Assembly (NCBI GenBank): GCA_964624075.1
Contig: CAZUWH010000003.1
Coordinates: forward strand, 1 to 64,000
Source: CAZUWH01 sp964624075
GTDB taxonomy: Bacteria; Pseudomonadota; Alphaproteobacteria; Rhodospirillales; Rhodospirillaceae
DNA length: 64,000 nt
Direction of reading: 5' to 3'
Made by a program: the position numbers and the translations under genes. Positions 63,643-64,000 of the stretch are shown here, one piece after another. The notes beneath the pieces were generated by a model. It ran no database searches. It had not been told where the DNA came from and saw only the letters and a program-made list of their open reading frames with translations. Position 1 is the first letter of the stretch. Each line of letters begins with the position of its first letter.

Positions 63643-64000
63643 ATGTTCATCCAGACGGAACAAACCCCTAATCCGGCGTCCCTGAAGTTCCTGCCCGGAC
63701 AGCCCGTCATGACATACGGTACCGCTGATTTCCCATCACCGGACAAGGCTGCACCCTCACCGCTGGCCCAGCGGTTGTTTGCTGTCGAAGGTGTGCGCGG
63801 TGTATTTCTGGGCGCCGATTTCATTACCGTCACCAAGGCTGATGAAACCGACTGGTCCACCTTGAAACCGGCCGTGCTTGGTGCGCTAGCCCAGCATCTC
63901 CTGTCGGGTGAGCCGGTGGTTCATGAACAGTCGTCCGACCCCGGGACGCATGAGCGGGAGGGAGAGATCGTTGCGCGCATCCGTACGCTGCTCGATACGA
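63643..64000 (+). CDS. NifU family Fe-S scaffold (Nfu-like), 5' part
   Basis: Begins MFIQTEQTPNPASLKFLPGQ at the ATG at 63643 and runs off the window end with 119 codons visible. This N-terminal Nfu domain (residues 1-88, ending near TLKPAVLGALAQHLLSGE) precedes, in complete family members of about 185 residues, a C-terminal NifU domain with a CXXC that holds a transferable 4Fe-4S cluster; only the start of that domain (IVARIRTLLDT) is visible. Strong ribosome-binding site 5 bases upstream. Confidence 0.93.
   Translation, partial: MFIQTEQTPNPASLKFLPGQPVMTYGTADFPSPDKAAPSPLAQRLFAVEGVRGVFLGADFITVTKADETDWSTLKPAVLGALAQHLLSGEPVVHEQSSDPGTHEREGEIVARIRTLLDT

Noticed and set aside
1..64000. CRISPR array, prophage, insertion sequence, toxin-antitoxin or defence island
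   Set aside because: No regularly spaced direct repeats, transposase, integrase, phage structural genes or known defence domains were found in any frame.

Overview
This 64-kb window looks like a piece of an alphaproteobacterial chromosome, probably Rhodospirillales or a close relative. That is inferred from gene content and order: DUF952-pyrD-HAD(IIA), ccmCDEFGHI, a membrane-anchored DnaJ-domain protein, a comF/grxC/nitrilase group and an NDUFAF5-like methyltransferase. The DNA is GC-rich and has one 10-N assembly gap at 16510-16519. Housekeeping genes are intact and tightly packed. They are interspersed with an unusual amount of decaying sequence: about 14 recognisable pseudogenes, dispersed palindromic repeats and long poly-G/poly-C tracts. 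This points to an organism in ongoing genome reduction, or to draft sequence with homopolymer errors, or both.

Layout. 0-5.2 kb: frameshifted DUF952 gene, pyrD, a HAD phosphatase, secA. 5.5-9.3 kb: MacA/MacB-type efflux genes with a broken NodT outer-membrane gene. 9.6-15.2 kb: nitrate assimilation operon nirB-nirD-nasA on the minus strand, preceded by a sigma-54 promoter and a two-hexaloop leader of the NasT/ANTAR antitermination type. 15.5-16.6 kb: metallo-hydrolase and a truncated nnrS. 16.9-22.4 kb: cytochrome c maturation genes ccmC-D-E-F-G-H-I. 22.4-26 kb: glk, ssb, dead TRAP-transporter genes. 26.3-29.4 kb: rplU, rpmA, obgE, proB. 29.7-33 kb: an unrecognised broken gene, a dead arsC, intact pstS, a dead MASE1 histidine kinase. 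33.3-36.7 kb: kdsA, eno, nitrilase, grxC. 37-42 kb: dead comF, slt, dapA, smpB, a sulfite-oxidase-like molybdoprotein. 42.3-47.9 kb: glycogen genes glgC (divergent), glgA, glgP. 48-51.8 kb: a broken unknown gene, mazG, parC. 52.6-56.6 kb: ugd, galU, a frameshifted DnaJ-like gene, a methyltransferase. 56.7-60.9 kb: a graveyard made of a hybrid histidine kinase and a complex-I-like (antiporter, NuoC, NuoD, NuoI) plus GltD-like electron-transfer cluster. 61.1-61.8 kb: tRNA-Arg(ACG) and tRNA-Leu(GAG). 61.9-63.3 kb: dead mgtE. 63.6 kb to the end: the start of a NifU-domain gene.

Functionally the window supports pyrimidine, proline, lysine/cell-wall and Kdo synthesis, glycolysis and glycogen turnover, UDP-glucuronate formation, c-type cytochrome assembly, protein export and nitrogen-regulated nitrate assimilation. 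Losses concentrate in sensing (two histidine kinases), transport (TRAP, MgtE), competence (comF), arsenate and NO-related functions, and an accessory energy-converting complex. I did not find a defence system, CRISPR array, prophage or intact insertion sequence. The most informative non-coding feature is the regulatory region in front of nirB.
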